Of a stretch of 64,000 nt of DNA, positions 25,804 through 33,732 are shown piece after piece. How positions within the stretch are numbered: the stretch's first letter is position 1; every line of letters begins with the position of its first letter. The notes below the pieces were generated by a model that did no database searches, was not told the origin of the DNA, and was given only the letters and a program-made list of their open reading frames with translations. The stretch covers positions 186,001-250,000 of the forward strand of contig NZ_JPLZ01000007.1 in assembly GCF_000735135.1 (NCBI RefSeq). The letters are read 5' to 3'. The DNA is from Chryseobacterium sp. FH1 (GTDB lineage: Bacteria; Bacteroidota; Bacteroidia; Flavobacteriales; Weeksellaceae). The position numbers were made by a program, and so were the translations under genes.

Positions 25804-26772
25804 TTAATTTAACCATTTTTCAATTGTTTCAAGGAATATTTGTTGTTGGTCTACAAATAAATAATGGGAACAATTTTCGATGATTCTGAAATTATTTTTT
25901 GTTACAATCTTCTCCATATCATCAAGTTGTCTTGGGGAAAATACATTGTCCTGTTGACCATAGATTGCAAATAGATTTACCTTCTTTTTTAGTTTTTTCA
26001 GGATTGGTTTTGTATCGATATTATTTTTGCTTTCATTTTGATAAAATACAATAGGCGCATTATCATTTCGGATATTGTTTTTCCCAAATTCGCTGGATTC
26101 ATATTCTTTCCGTAGTTGATTGGCTTCTGTAGTGGGAAACGGCATTTTAAAATAATTATTTTGGCTTGCAATTTCATAACATAGTTTTCTATATTCAGCT
26201 GAGTTTTTAGAAAGCTTTTCTATTTCCGAAATTTTAGAAAGCATCAAAATATCATTCTTATCCAGATAATTTTTTTTAGTTGAATTTAAAATATGGTTGT
26301 ACGTTTCTTGCTGAGAAAACAATGCACCGGCTAAAATTAATGATGATACTTTTTCAGGATTCTCTTCCGCAAAAAGCGTTGCAACCAAGCCTCCAAAACT
26401 GTGAGCAAGAATATTTGCTTTGCTGATATTGTAGGTTTTATACAGTTCTTTCAAATCATTATTTGCTTCCTGATAGGTGAAAGTTGCAGTTGTGTCAATG
26501 GAACGTCCTTCGCCACGTCTGTCATAAATAATAACGTAAAAACCGTTATCGGCTAATTTTTGCGCAGTCGTTTCCTCAAAAAGTGTGGAGTTTCCTCTCG
26601 GTCCGCCGTGGATAAAAATAATTGGTAGGTTTTTCCTGTTTCCATAGGCTTTAGAATATATTTCTACTCTATTTTGAGAGATAACTGACTCGTCTTTTTG
26701 TTGCGCAGAAAAATTAATAGGAATCAATAAAATAGCGACAACAAAGCCAGCCAGTTTGAAAAAGTGTCTCAT
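25804..26772 (-). CDS. Secreted alpha/beta hydrolase (proline iminopeptidase-like)
   Basis: The 322-residue protein has a signal peptide (MRHFFKLAGFVVAILL, then FSAQQK), the oxyanion HGGPRG segment typical of S33 peptidases and epoxide-hydrolase-like enzymes, and the nucleophile elbow AHSFGG with Ser125. A C-terminal Asp-His region is suggested by YGQQDNVFSPRQLDDME and CSHYLFVDQ. The substrate is uncertain. It lies between trmD (46 bp upstream) and the serine hydrolase (38 bp downstream), all leftward. Confidence 0.85.
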   Translation of the reverse strand: MRHFFKLAGFVVAILLIPINFSAQQKDESVISQNRVEIYSKAYGNRKNLPIIFIHGGPRGNSTLFEETTAQKLADNGFYVIIYDRRGEGRSIDTTATFTYQEANNDLKELYKTYNISKANILAHSFGGLVATLFAEENPEKVSSLILAGALFSQQETYNHILNSTKKNYLDKNDILMLSKISEIEKLSKNSAEYRKLCYEIASQNNYFKMPFPTTEANQLRKEYESSEFGKNNIRNDNAPIVFYQNESKNNIDTKPILKKLKKKVNLFAIYGQQDNVFSPRQLDDMEKIVTKNNFRIIENCSHYLFVDQQQIFLETIEKWLN

Positions 26773-26818
26773 TTGTGTTTTTGAAATTGGTTAAAAGTTT
26801 TTGTTTTTATTCTTGAAA

Positions 26819-27493
26819 TTACTCCAATAAATCCGGTCGCCTTTCCTTCGTTACTCTCACTGCTTCATCGTGCAACCAATCTTCAATGGCTGAAGTATTA
26901 CCGCTTAACAAAATTTTTGGGACAGATAATCCTTTGTAAGTTTCCGGTCTTGTGTAGATTGGTGGCGAAAGAAGATTGTCCTGGAAACTGTCTGTCAATG
27001 CACTTTGCTCGTCATTCAAAACGCCAGGCAAAAGTCGGATGACGGAATCTGCCAAAACGCACGCTGCCAATTCTCCACCTGTCAAAACGTAATCGCCGAT
27101 GGAAATTTCTTTCGTGATGTGAAGGTCACGAACACGTTGGTCAACGCCTTTGTAATGTCCACAAAGGAAAATCAGATTTTTTTTAATTGAAAGTGTATTC
27201 GCAATTCTTTGGTTCAAAGTTTCGCCTTCGGGTGTTAGATAGATGATTTCGTCGTACTCTCTTTGCGATTTTAGGTCGGAGATGCAGTTGTCCAAAGGTT
27301 CGACTGTCATTATCATTCCTGCGCCACCGCCATAAGGTTCGTCATCCACTTTGCGGTGTTTGTTGGTGCTCCAATCTCTAACGTTGTGAAAATGCACTTC
27401 TGCCAATCCTTTTTCCATCGCTCTTTTCAAAATCGAGGTTTGGAACGGGCTTTCCATCAGTTCTGGAAGTACACTTATGATGTCTATTCGCAT
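26819..27493 (-). CDS. trmD: tRNA (guanine-N1)-methyltransferase
   Basis: TrmD methylates G37 next to the anticodon, using S-adenosylmethionine, and helps prevent frameshifting. I start at ATG 27493 ([20 protein letters not shown]); extension to 27547 would read through an ATGATGA-rich spacer. The 224-residue protein has the SPOUT knot elements [28 protein letters not shown] and [20 protein letters not shown]. In many bacteria trmD follows rimM; here it is about 7 kb away from rpsP-rimM. Confidence 0.96.
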   Translation of the reverse strand: MRIDIISVLPELMESPFQTSILKRAMEKGLAEVHFHNVRDWSTNKHRKVDDEPYGGGAGMIMTVEPLDNCISDLKSQREYDEIIYLTPEGETLNQRIANTLSIKKNLIFLCGHYKGVDQRVRDLHITKEISIGDYVLTGGELAACVLADSVIRLLPGVLNDEQSALTDSFQDNLLSPPIYTRPETYKGLSVPKILLSGNTSAIEDWLHDEAVRVTKERRPDLLE

Positions 27494-27566
27494 AATTATA
27501 AATGATGAATGATGAATGATAAGTGATGAATTGCAATCAATTATCATTTATCAACTATCGATTATA

Positions 27567-28826
27567 TTACTGTTCTGTCGGATTTTTTCTTGATGGCGCG
27601 ATGATCAACCTTAATGAAGAATCTTTGTTGATGTAACTCCACATCCAGTTGAAGAAAATTGCCAGCTTGTTTCTGACGCTCAGAATCAGCATCAAATGTA
27701 AGAACATCCACAGATACCACGCAAGAAAACCTTGAAATTTGAAGTTTGGAAGATCCACAACGGCTCTGTGTTTTCCAATCGTCGCCATAGATCCGCGGTC
27801 GATGTATTCATATTCCTGCCAGTTTTTCTCTGAGTCTTTCTTTAGATTATTAGCTAAATTTTTTCCTTGGTTAATAGCAACATTCGCCACTTGTGGATGT
27901 CCAAGCGGATATTTTGGCGTTTCCATATAAGCGATGTCGCCAATTGCGAAAATATTGTCAAAACCTTTGACTTTGTTGTATCGGTCGACAATATATCGGT
28001 TTCTTATAAGATTTTCTTTGTTGAAATCATCGATGATATTTCCTGTAACTCCGGCGGCCCAAATCACATTGTTGGTCGGGATGGCATTTCCACTTGCCAT
28101 ATGAATGATTTCGCCGTCGTAATCTGTTACACGTTCGTTTTTTAGGAATTTCACGCCGAGTTGATTCAGGTAAACTTCTGCAGAATCCTGTGATTCCTGA
28201 CTCATAGCTTCCAACGGTTTGTCGCCTGCACTGATGAGAATAATATTAAGATCATCAAAATTCATTCTCGGATAATCTCTTGGAAGAATGTGCGATTTCA
28301 TCTCAGAAAATGCACCTGCGAGTTCTACGCCTGTTGGTCCGCTTCCTACGATCACGAGATTCCAATTCCCATCGTCACTGGATTTTCTTTCGATGATCAT
28401 CTTTTCGAACGTCATCAAAATGTGATTTCGGATTGTGATAGCTTCCTGCGTGTTTTTCATTCCTAGCGCCAAATCCTGCATCTTCTGATTGCCGAAGAAA
28501 TTGGTTTTGCAACCTGTCGCAATCACGAGTTTGTCATAAGTAAAAACGCCATCGTCGCCGATCACTTTATTTTCGGAGGGAATGATTTTCTTCACCTCCG
28601 TCATTCGGAACTGAATATTTTTTGACCTTTGAAAAATCTTTCTGAAAGGAAAAGAGATATTTGAAGGCTCGATTCGGCCAGTTGCTACTTGATAGAACAA
28701 AGGTTGGAACATGTGATGGTTCATCTTGTCAATGACCATTACTTTATATTTTCCTTGGTTGTTAAGATGTCTGGCAAGTTGTAAACCTGCAAATCCACCG
28801 CCGATTATCACAATTTTTTCCCTCAT
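27567..28826 (-). CDS. ndh: Type II NADH dehydrogenase (NDH-2)
   Basis: NDH-2 oxidises NADH and reduces quinone at the inner membrane without pumping protons. The 419-residue protein has the N-terminal FAD Rossmann motif IVIIGGGFAGLQLARHL, a second nucleotide-binding motif VIVGSGPTGVELAGAFSE near residue 160, and the quinone-site-type sequence HPQVANVAINQGK. The C-terminal segment FLAWYLWMFLHLMLILSV is hydrophobic and followed by basic residues, giving membrane attachment. It is transcribed leftward after a region of about 150 bp that holds the btuG-like terminator. Confidence 0.93.
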   Translation of the reverse strand: MREKIVIIGGGFAGLQLARHLNNQGKYKVMVIDKMNHHMFQPLFYQVATGRIEPSNISFPFRKIFQRSKNIQFRMTEVKKIIPSENKVIGDDGVFTYDKLVIATGCKTNFFGNQKMQDLALGMKNTQEAITIRNHILMTFEKMIIERKSSDDGNWNLVIVGSGPTGVELAGAFSEMKSHILPRDYPRMNFDDLNIILISAGDKPLEAMSQESQDSAEVYLNQLGVKFLKNERVTDYDGEIIHMASGNAIPTNNVIWAAGVTGNIIDDFNKENLIRNRYIVDRYNKVKGFDNIFAIGDIAYMETPKYPLGHPQVANVAINQGKNLANNLKKDSEKNWQEYEYIDRGSMATIGKHRAVVDLPNFKFQGFLAWYLWMFLHLMLILSVRNKLAIFFNWMWSYINKDSSLRLIIAPSRKNPTEQ

Positions 28827-28928
28827 TGCTGATTTTTTACAAATTTAAGATTTAATTTTTTTTGAGATTGAAGAAATGCAAAAATTGTGCTTAAAATTTA
28901 TGAAAAGTATAATTTGATCAAAATAAAA

Positions 28929-28957
28929 AAGCCTTGTCAAAAATCTTGACAAGGCTT
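28929..28957 (-). terminator. Terminator of the btuB-btuG operon
   Basis: A perfect 12-bp stem AAGCCTTGTCAA / TTGACAAGGCTT with a 5-nt loop is followed on the minus strand by TTTTTTATTTTG. Confidence 0.88.
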
Positions 28958-28976
28958 GGAATTTCAAATAATGAAA

Positions 28977-30029
28977 TTAATTTTTATAGAAACCGTTTGT
29001 TCCAATTCCAGAACGGAAAGTCTTAATTTGTGAGCCTGACAAATTATAAACATTCACAGTACTTGATTCTGTGAAACTTGCATTGGAAAGGAAGATTTTA
29101 CCTTCGATCACATCAAAACCATAAGGTGTTCCTGTAGCTGTGAAAAGTGTTGTAGGAGTCGATGTGGCGATAGCCATATTTTTAGAATAAACTTTGTTTC
29201 CCATATCCAAGAAGTAGAAATTACCAGATGCTATTCTTAATTTTTGAACGCTTGGAAGGCCGGTAAGTGTGGTAGTAGTAAACGTTCCATCTGTAGCATT
29301 AATCTTATAAATGTAAGAATCTGCAGTTCCTGAGACAAGTGCGTAGGCAAAACCTTCGTAAGCAACGAGATCTTTGATAATTCCTGAATCAGGCAACGTA
29401 ACTACTTTGTCAACAGCATTCGTCGTTGGTTTTACGATTGTGATTGTGTGACCTGTTGGCAACTCGTTCCAGTTGGAATCATAAGTAGAACCATCCGTTT
29501 GTACAATGATGTTTCCGCTGGCTTCAACTACTTTTTCTGCGTAACGGTCAAAGTCGATGCTTTTGATGAAGGCGTTGTCAGCATTGTTATAGATGTTTAG
29601 TTTTTTTACATCAAAAAAGTTATTGTTAGTTACGTAATATTGGCTTTCTGTAAACGCAATATATCTTGGATTGACGATATTGGAAGTAACAGTTGCGTTT
29701 TTCTGAAAATTGAAACGGTTTGCAATCACAATTTTGTTACTGTTGTTAAGAACCAAATACGCATTTGTACCTTTGAAACCAATAGTTTGGAGAACGTCTC
29801 CAAGATTTTCATTGTTTGCAGGAGTGTAGATGTCTTGTTTTCCGGCAGACAGATCTGCTGTTACAAAATCTACAGTGGCGTCTGGTTTGTTAAAAGATCC
29901 TTCGTTCGAAATTAGAATTCCGCTGTAAGAAACTTCCTGATTATCCAAATCAAAGTCATCGTCGTTACAAGATGCTACAACCAAAAGTGTCGAGGCAAAA
30001 ACTGCGGTTAAAAATTTGTTGAATTTCAT
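28977..30029 (-). CDS. Beta-propeller lipoprotein, BtuG-like (DUF5074 type)
   Basis: This 350-residue lipoprotein carries a lipobox ending VASC at residue 20 followed by NDDDFDLD, an acidic surface-export-type sequence. The mature part has repeated short beta segments consistent with a seven-bladed propeller of the YncE/DUF5074 kind. In Bacteroides the corresponding protein BtuG sits on the BtuB transporter and captures vitamin B12 with very high affinity; that assignment here is by context, because the gene lies 11 bp after a TonB receptor gene under a cobalamin riboswitch. Confidence 0.8.
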   Translation of the reverse strand: MKFNKFLTAVFASTLLVVASCNDDDFDLDNQEVSYSGILISNEGSFNKPDATVDFVTADLSAGKQDIYTPANNENLGDVLQTIGFKGTNAYLVLNNSNKIVIANRFNFQKNATVTSNIVNPRYIAFTESQYYVTNNNFFDVKKLNIYNNADNAFIKSIDFDRYAEKVVEASGNIIVQTDGSTYDSNWNELPTGHTITIVKPTTNAVDKVVTLPDSGIIKDLVAYEGFAYALVSGTADSYIYKINATDGTFTTTTLTGLPSVQKLRIASGNFYFLDMGNKVYSKNMAIATSTPTTLFTATGTPYGFDVIEGKIFLSNASFTESSTVNVYNLSGSQIKTFRSGIGTNGFYKN

Positions 30030-30040
30030 ATATATTTATT

Positions 30041-31852
30041 TTAAACTTTTAAAGTTAGGTTGACGGCATAGTTCCTCTTCGGCATAAAGTAATAATTCAC
30101 AGTTTCGTAGATTTGATTGGCAACATTATTTACTTTAAAACCAACTTGAATATTTTTGATTAGGTTAATATTAATTCCAGCATTCAAAACTAAGAAATCT
30201 TCGAGGAAATTACTTTCCGTATTGTTAGTAAATCGCTTGCTGTTGTACAAAGCTTGGAAAAGCAATCCAACGATTTTGTATTGATAATTGGTGTTAAAAT
30301 TAATCTGATGAATCGGAACATAGCTCAGCTGATTCTTAGTTTCTTGGTCGATTGCTTTCGTGTAAGAATAGCTAATTTGAGAATTTAATTTCTGATTTTT
30401 CCAGTTTTTATTGAAAGCCAATTCCGTTTCCAAGCCATAAAAATCGACTTTGTCCACATTGATGGGCGACCAGATCGCGGAAGTCATCGGCACCCATTGG
30501 ATCATATCTTTCATTTTGATATAATAAGGCGTGATTCCCAATTTGAAATTTTGATAAATGAAATAATGCGACATCTCCGCCTGATACGACGTTTCCGCTC
30601 TCAAATCTGGATTTCCACCAGGCGTCCAAAACAAATCGTTGAAAGTTGGCGCTTTGAAATTTCTGGAAATATTGATTGAGGTTTGATACCAATCAGTCAT
30701 CTTATATTTCCCGCTTGCCGAGAACAAAAACGGACTTTCGTAACCTTCTACAAAATCATATTTTGCGCCCAATTCCCAGTAGAATTTTGCCAGTTTTTCA
30801 TTTCTGTAAAGCAAAGAAAGATTGACTTGATTTCTCTTCGGATTGATGATGCCAGATTGATAACCTTCGCCTTGGTTGTGTTGATATTCTGAAATTAAAT
30901 TGAGTGAAGATTTGTTTGAAACAAAATAATCGAGGTCATTTCGAACGATATATTGTTTCCCTGTTCCACTGCTGGATTTTGCTTTGTTGATGTCACCAAA
31001 ATATTGGAAATTGTCTTCCAAATAAACCAATTTCAAATCATTTTTTAATTTGGTTGAATGTAATTTCCAGCCAGCCAAACTTCGGAAAGTCTGAACTAAA
31101 TATTTGGTTTTGGTTTGATTTTCATCAAAAATAGGGTAGTGCTGATCGCTGTCGTAATGCTGAGTTTGCCAATAGAATTCATTGTTTTCATTGGTCTTAT
31201 AAGCCAAACCAAGATTGAATCCCGTGTTTTGATATTGCCCGTTTCTACTGATGAATTTCTTCTCGGGAACTTCATAATCATTGTCACTTTCCGAATGATT
31301 TGCTGAAAAGCTCAAACTCAATTTCTCGTTGCTGAATTTGGTTTTGATGACAGAATTAAACGTTCCAAAAGAACCATATTCCGAAAACAAGCTTCCGTGA
31401 AAACCTTTGTTGAAATCCAAAGTGTTATTAAGATGAACAGAACCTCCAATCGCGCCACTGCCGTAAATCACACTTCCGCCACCAAATTTAATTCCGACAT
31501 TTTCATAGCTCAGAAGATTCAAATTATTGATGTCGCCTTGCCCTAAAAATATAGAATTTACATTGATTCCATTCCACACAAAAGCTGTTCTCTGCGCGCC
31601 AGTTCCACGAAATGAAGGTGATGAAGTTGCGCCTCGGCCATTTTCTTTGATGTAGATATTAGATTGAAATCTCAGAAGATCCGAAAGCGATGTCGAGTTT
31701 TCTAAAATCTGTTCAGAATTGATTCGAGATATTTTCGCCGTTTTCCCAATTTTATTGAATTGATTATCAATAAATACCGTGTCGATCAAAGATTCCTGAG
31801 CGGAAATTTGATGCAAGATTAACAGAGAAAAAAGTGTAAATAGCCGTTTCAT
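30041..31852 (-). CDS. btuB: TonB-dependent outer membrane receptor, BtuB-like
   Basis: The 603-residue receptor should import cobalamin across the outer membrane using TonB energy. I use ATG 31852, which opens with a signal peptide (MKRLFTLFSLLILHQISAQ); the frame remains open a further 36 codons upstream but only through the riboswitch RNA. The plug domain contains SPSFRGTGAQRTAFVWNGIN and VIYGSGAIGGSVHLNN. The barrel ends in a C-terminal aromatic/hydrophobic strand (NYAVNLTLKV). Cobalamin specificity comes from the riboswitch and the BtuG-like partner, not from the barrel sequence alone. Confidence 0.9.
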   Translation of the reverse strand: MKRLFTLFSLLILHQISAQESLIDTVFIDNQFNKIGKTAKISRINSEQILENSTSLSDLLRFQSNIYIKENGRGATSSPSFRGTGAQRTAFVWNGINVNSIFLGQGDINNLNLLSYENVGIKFGGGSVIYGSGAIGGSVHLNNTLDFNKGFHGSLFSEYGSFGTFNSVIKTKFSNEKLSLSFSANHSESDNDYEVPEKKFISRNGQYQNTGFNLGLAYKTNENNEFYWQTQHYDSDQHYPIFDENQTKTKYLVQTFRSLAGWKLHSTKLKNDLKLVYLEDNFQYFGDINKAKSSSGTGKQYIVRNDLDYFVSNKSSLNLISEYQHNQGEGYQSGIINPKRNQVNLSLLYRNEKLAKFYWELGAKYDFVEGYESPFLFSASGKYKMTDWYQTSINISRNFKAPTFNDLFWTPGGNPDLRAETSYQAEMSHYFIYQNFKLGITPYYIKMKDMIQWVPMTSAIWSPINVDKVDFYGLETELAFNKNWKNQKLNSQISYSYTKAIDQETKNQLSYVPIHQINFNTNYQYKIVGLLFQALYNSKRFTNNTESNFLEDFLVLNAGININLIKNIQVGFKVNNVANQIYETVNYYFMPKRNYAVNLTLKV

Positions 31853-31904
31853 TACAATCTGCCTTTCCTCCGAAAGCATTATTTTTTTAATTTTCTCTGG
31901 CAGG

Positions 31905-32056
31905 TCTCCTGACTTTCGCTGATTTTGCGCCTTCTCATCCTTAATCACAGACAATGGCATAGATTACAAAATCTCTTTTTGCGATTTACAGTTGCGGGGA
32001 CAGTTGAAGATTTACGCTTCATTCCCATTTAATCCCAAATCTTAGGGAACCAAATT
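31905..32056 (-). promoter_or_regulatory. Cobalamin (B12) riboswitch
   Basis: Read on the minus strand, the leader holds the conserved elements in order: GGTTCCCTAAGATTTGGGAT with following TAAATGGGAA, then CAACTGTCCCCGCAACTGTA (32006-31987), then the B12 box AAGTCAGGAGACCTGCC (31926-31910). These are the core sequences of the AdoCbl-type riboswitch. Beyond the B12 box, TGCTTTC and GAAAGGCA can pair around GGAG 20 nt before the btuB ATG, a possible expression platform. High cobalamin should reduce expression of the receptor and the downstream lipoprotein. Confidence 0.95.
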
Positions 32057-32061
32057 CTCGG

Positions 32062-32094
32062 CAAATATAATGAAGTTCAAGCAATAATATCAAT
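32062..32094 (-). promoter_or_regulatory. Promoter of the riboswitch-btuB-btuG unit
   Basis: A TATATTTG -7 box (plus-strand 32062-32069) and a -33-like ATTG (plus-strand 32091-32094) are separated by 21 nt. The predicted start falls at about 32056, where the riboswitch begins. The upstream box overlaps the 3' region just before the mutY stop at 32100. Confidence 0.65.
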
Positions 32095-32099
32095 ATTCC

Positions 32100-33158
32100 T
32101 TAAAACGGCAATTTTCCAATTTCTGCAATATCTCGTTTTTTGTAAAAAGTTTCCAGTGGTTTCGGGAAAGATTTTTCATCCGCCAATTTTTCATCCACGA
32201 TTATGAAATCATTATCCGAAGCGAATTTCTCCAATTCTTTTTTCGATTCCAATTCAATCGTATTGATCTCGATTGTCATATTTTTATGCGTCAGTTTATG
32301 ATTGATAATCTTGGAGTTGATAATTAATTCTTCCCATTCTTTAGGAACTGAGGTCGGAAATTCATACAATTTCTTCCAGATGAAGTCATTTCCTCTTTGT
32401 TTGATGAGAAACTGGTTTTGAAATTTGATGAAGTAATATTTCAGACTCAAATCTGTGACTTTTGCTTTCTTGGTTTTCACAGGAAATTCTGAGATTCTTC
32501 CCGTTTGATACGCGATGCAATCATCATTCACAGGACATTGACCACAAAGTGGATTTTTTGGTTTACAGATTTCCGAACCAATGTCCATAATTGCTTGGTT
32601 AAAATCTCCAGGTTTGTCTTCCGGCATTATTAATAAAGCCAAATCCGTGAAATATTGAAACGCTTTGGAACTCGACATATCAAAATCATCCGCAAAAATC
32701 CGTGACAAAACCCGGTAGAAATTCCCATCGATTGCCGGAATCTTTTCATCAAAACAAATACTTGCAACTGCTGCAGCCGTATATTTTCCAACACCTTTCA
32801 GTTTCAGAATGTCGTGATAATGCGTCGGGAATTTACCATCAAATTCCTCGATGATTTGATGTGCTGCTTTGTGGAGATTGATGGCGCGGGAATAATAGCC
32901 CAGGCCTTTCCAATACAACAAAACTTCATCTTCCGGAGCCTTGTGAAGTTCCTCAACATTCGGGAATCTTTCTATGAATCTGAGGTAATGTCCGAGACCT
33001 TGTTTTACCTGAGTTTGCTGCAAAAGAATTTCGCATATCCATATATTATAAGGATGCTGATTTTCTCTCCAAGGAAGTTGTCTGGCATTAGTATCATACC
33101 ACTTTATTAGCTTTTTCCCAATGTGAAGAAAATCAGCATTTTGTTTGTTTGTTTTCAA
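32100..33158 (-). CDS. mutY: A/G-specific adenine DNA glycosylase
   Basis: MutY removes adenine mispaired with 8-oxoguanine or guanine. The 352-residue protein has the helix-hairpin-helix catalytic domain (ILLQQTQVKQGLGHYLRFIE; LKGVGKYTAAAVASICFDEK; AIDGNFYRVLSRIF) and the 4Fe-4S loop C-x6-C-x2-C-x5-C in CKPKNPLCGQCPVNDDC. The C-terminal NUDIX-like domain that recognises 8-oxoG follows. It starts divergently from the HU gene, and the HU promoter overlaps its first codons. Confidence 0.95.
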   Translation of the reverse strand: MKTNKQNADFLHIGKKLIKWYDTNARQLPWRENQHPYNIWICEILLQQTQVKQGLGHYLRFIERFPNVEELHKAPEDEVLLYWKGLGYYSRAINLHKAAHQIIEEFDGKFPTHYHDILKLKGVGKYTAAAVASICFDEKIPAIDGNFYRVLSRIFADDFDMSSSKAFQYFTDLALLIMPEDKPGDFNQAIMDIGSEICKPKNPLCGQCPVNDDCIAYQTGRISEFPVKTKKAKVTDLSLKYYFIKFQNQFLIKQRGNDFIWKKLYEFPTSVPKEWEELIINSKIINHKLTHKNMTIEINTIELESKKELEKFASDNDFIIVDEKLADEKSFPKPLETFYKKRDIAEIGKLPF

Positions 33159-33176
33159 AAATATATCTTATATTTG
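33144..33176 (+). promoter_or_regulatory. HU gene promoter overlapping the mutY start
   Basis: TTTG at 33144-33147 and TATATTTG at 33169-33176 are separated by 21 nt, matching the Bacteroidota vegetative promoter. The -33 box lies within the first codons of mutY on the other strand. A closer TTTG at 33148-33151 gives a 17-nt spacing. Confidence 0.7.
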
Positions 33177-33205
33177 CACACCAAAAATATAAAGAAAATT
33201 ATAAA

Positions 33206-33496
33206 ATGACAAAGGCAGAATTGGTAAATACCATCTCGAACAAGCTGGGAGTAGAAAAGAATGATACACAGAAAGTTATAGAAGCATTCATGCAAGAAAT
33301 CAGAACCTCTATGTATAATGGAGATAATGTTTACTTAAGAGGCTTTGGTTCTTTTATCATCAAAACAAGAGCGGCTAAGACAGGAAGAAACATTTCTAAG
33401 AACACAGCAATTGAAATTCCTGCCCACAACATTCCGGCTTTCAAACCTTCAAAAACTTTTGTGGAAAAAGTAAAAACTAAAGTTGCAGTTAAATAA
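33206..33496 (+). CDS. HU-family DNA-binding protein
   Basis: This 96-residue basic protein bends and compacts DNA. ATG 33206 is chosen over an in-frame codon at 33149 because it yields the conserved HU N-terminus MTKAELVNTISNKLGVEKND and leaves room for the promoter. The DNA-binding arm region is NVYLRGFGSFIIKTRAAKTG followed by RNISKNTAIEIPAHNIPAFK. The next gene, a 30-residue basic peptide, starts 38 bp after its stop. A second, different HU gene lies at 57434. Confidence 0.93.
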   Translation: MTKAELVNTISNKLGVEKNDTQKVIEAFMQEIRTSMYNGDNVYLRGFGSFIIKTRAAKTGRNISKNTAIEIPAHNIPAFKPSKTFVEKVKTKVAVK

Positions 33497-33534
33497 GAAT
33501 AGAATAATATAACTAACGTATAAAAATATAAATT

Positions 33535-33627
33535 ATGCCAAGCGGAAAAAAAAGAAAGAGACATAAGGTTGCAACTCACAAAAGAAAGAAAAGAAGAAGA
33601 GCAAACAGACACAAGAAGAAAAAATAG
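33535..33627 (+). CDS. 30-residue very basic peptide, ribosomal-protein-like
   Basis: ATG at 33535 opens a 30-codon frame ending TAG at 33627. The product starts MPSGKKRKRHKVATHKRKKR and ends RRANRHKKKK, so 18 of 30 residues are Lys or Arg and 3 are His. The pattern HKxRKKRRRxNRHKK resembles the bacterial COX24/AURKAIP1 (mS38/bS22-like) short ribosomal peptides. The ordered placement between an HU gene and rng supports a real, conserved gene, since a random frame would not be so uniformly basic. Assignment to the ribosome is an inference by resemblance, not shown. Confidence 0.75.
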   Translation: MPSGKKRKRHKVATHKRKKRRRANRHKKKK

Positions 33628-33732
33628 TAATTTTTCAACGTCTTATACATATAAATATAGTTGGTCTTTTGCCAACTATATTTTTGTTTTATATTTACAA
33701 CCTAATTTAGTAAAAAACCCGTTTATGGAGTT

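Noticed and set aside
31853-31960. A 36-residue N-terminal extension of the TonB receptor
   Set aside because: The extension reads through the B12 box of the riboswitch, and a good signal peptide starts at 31852.
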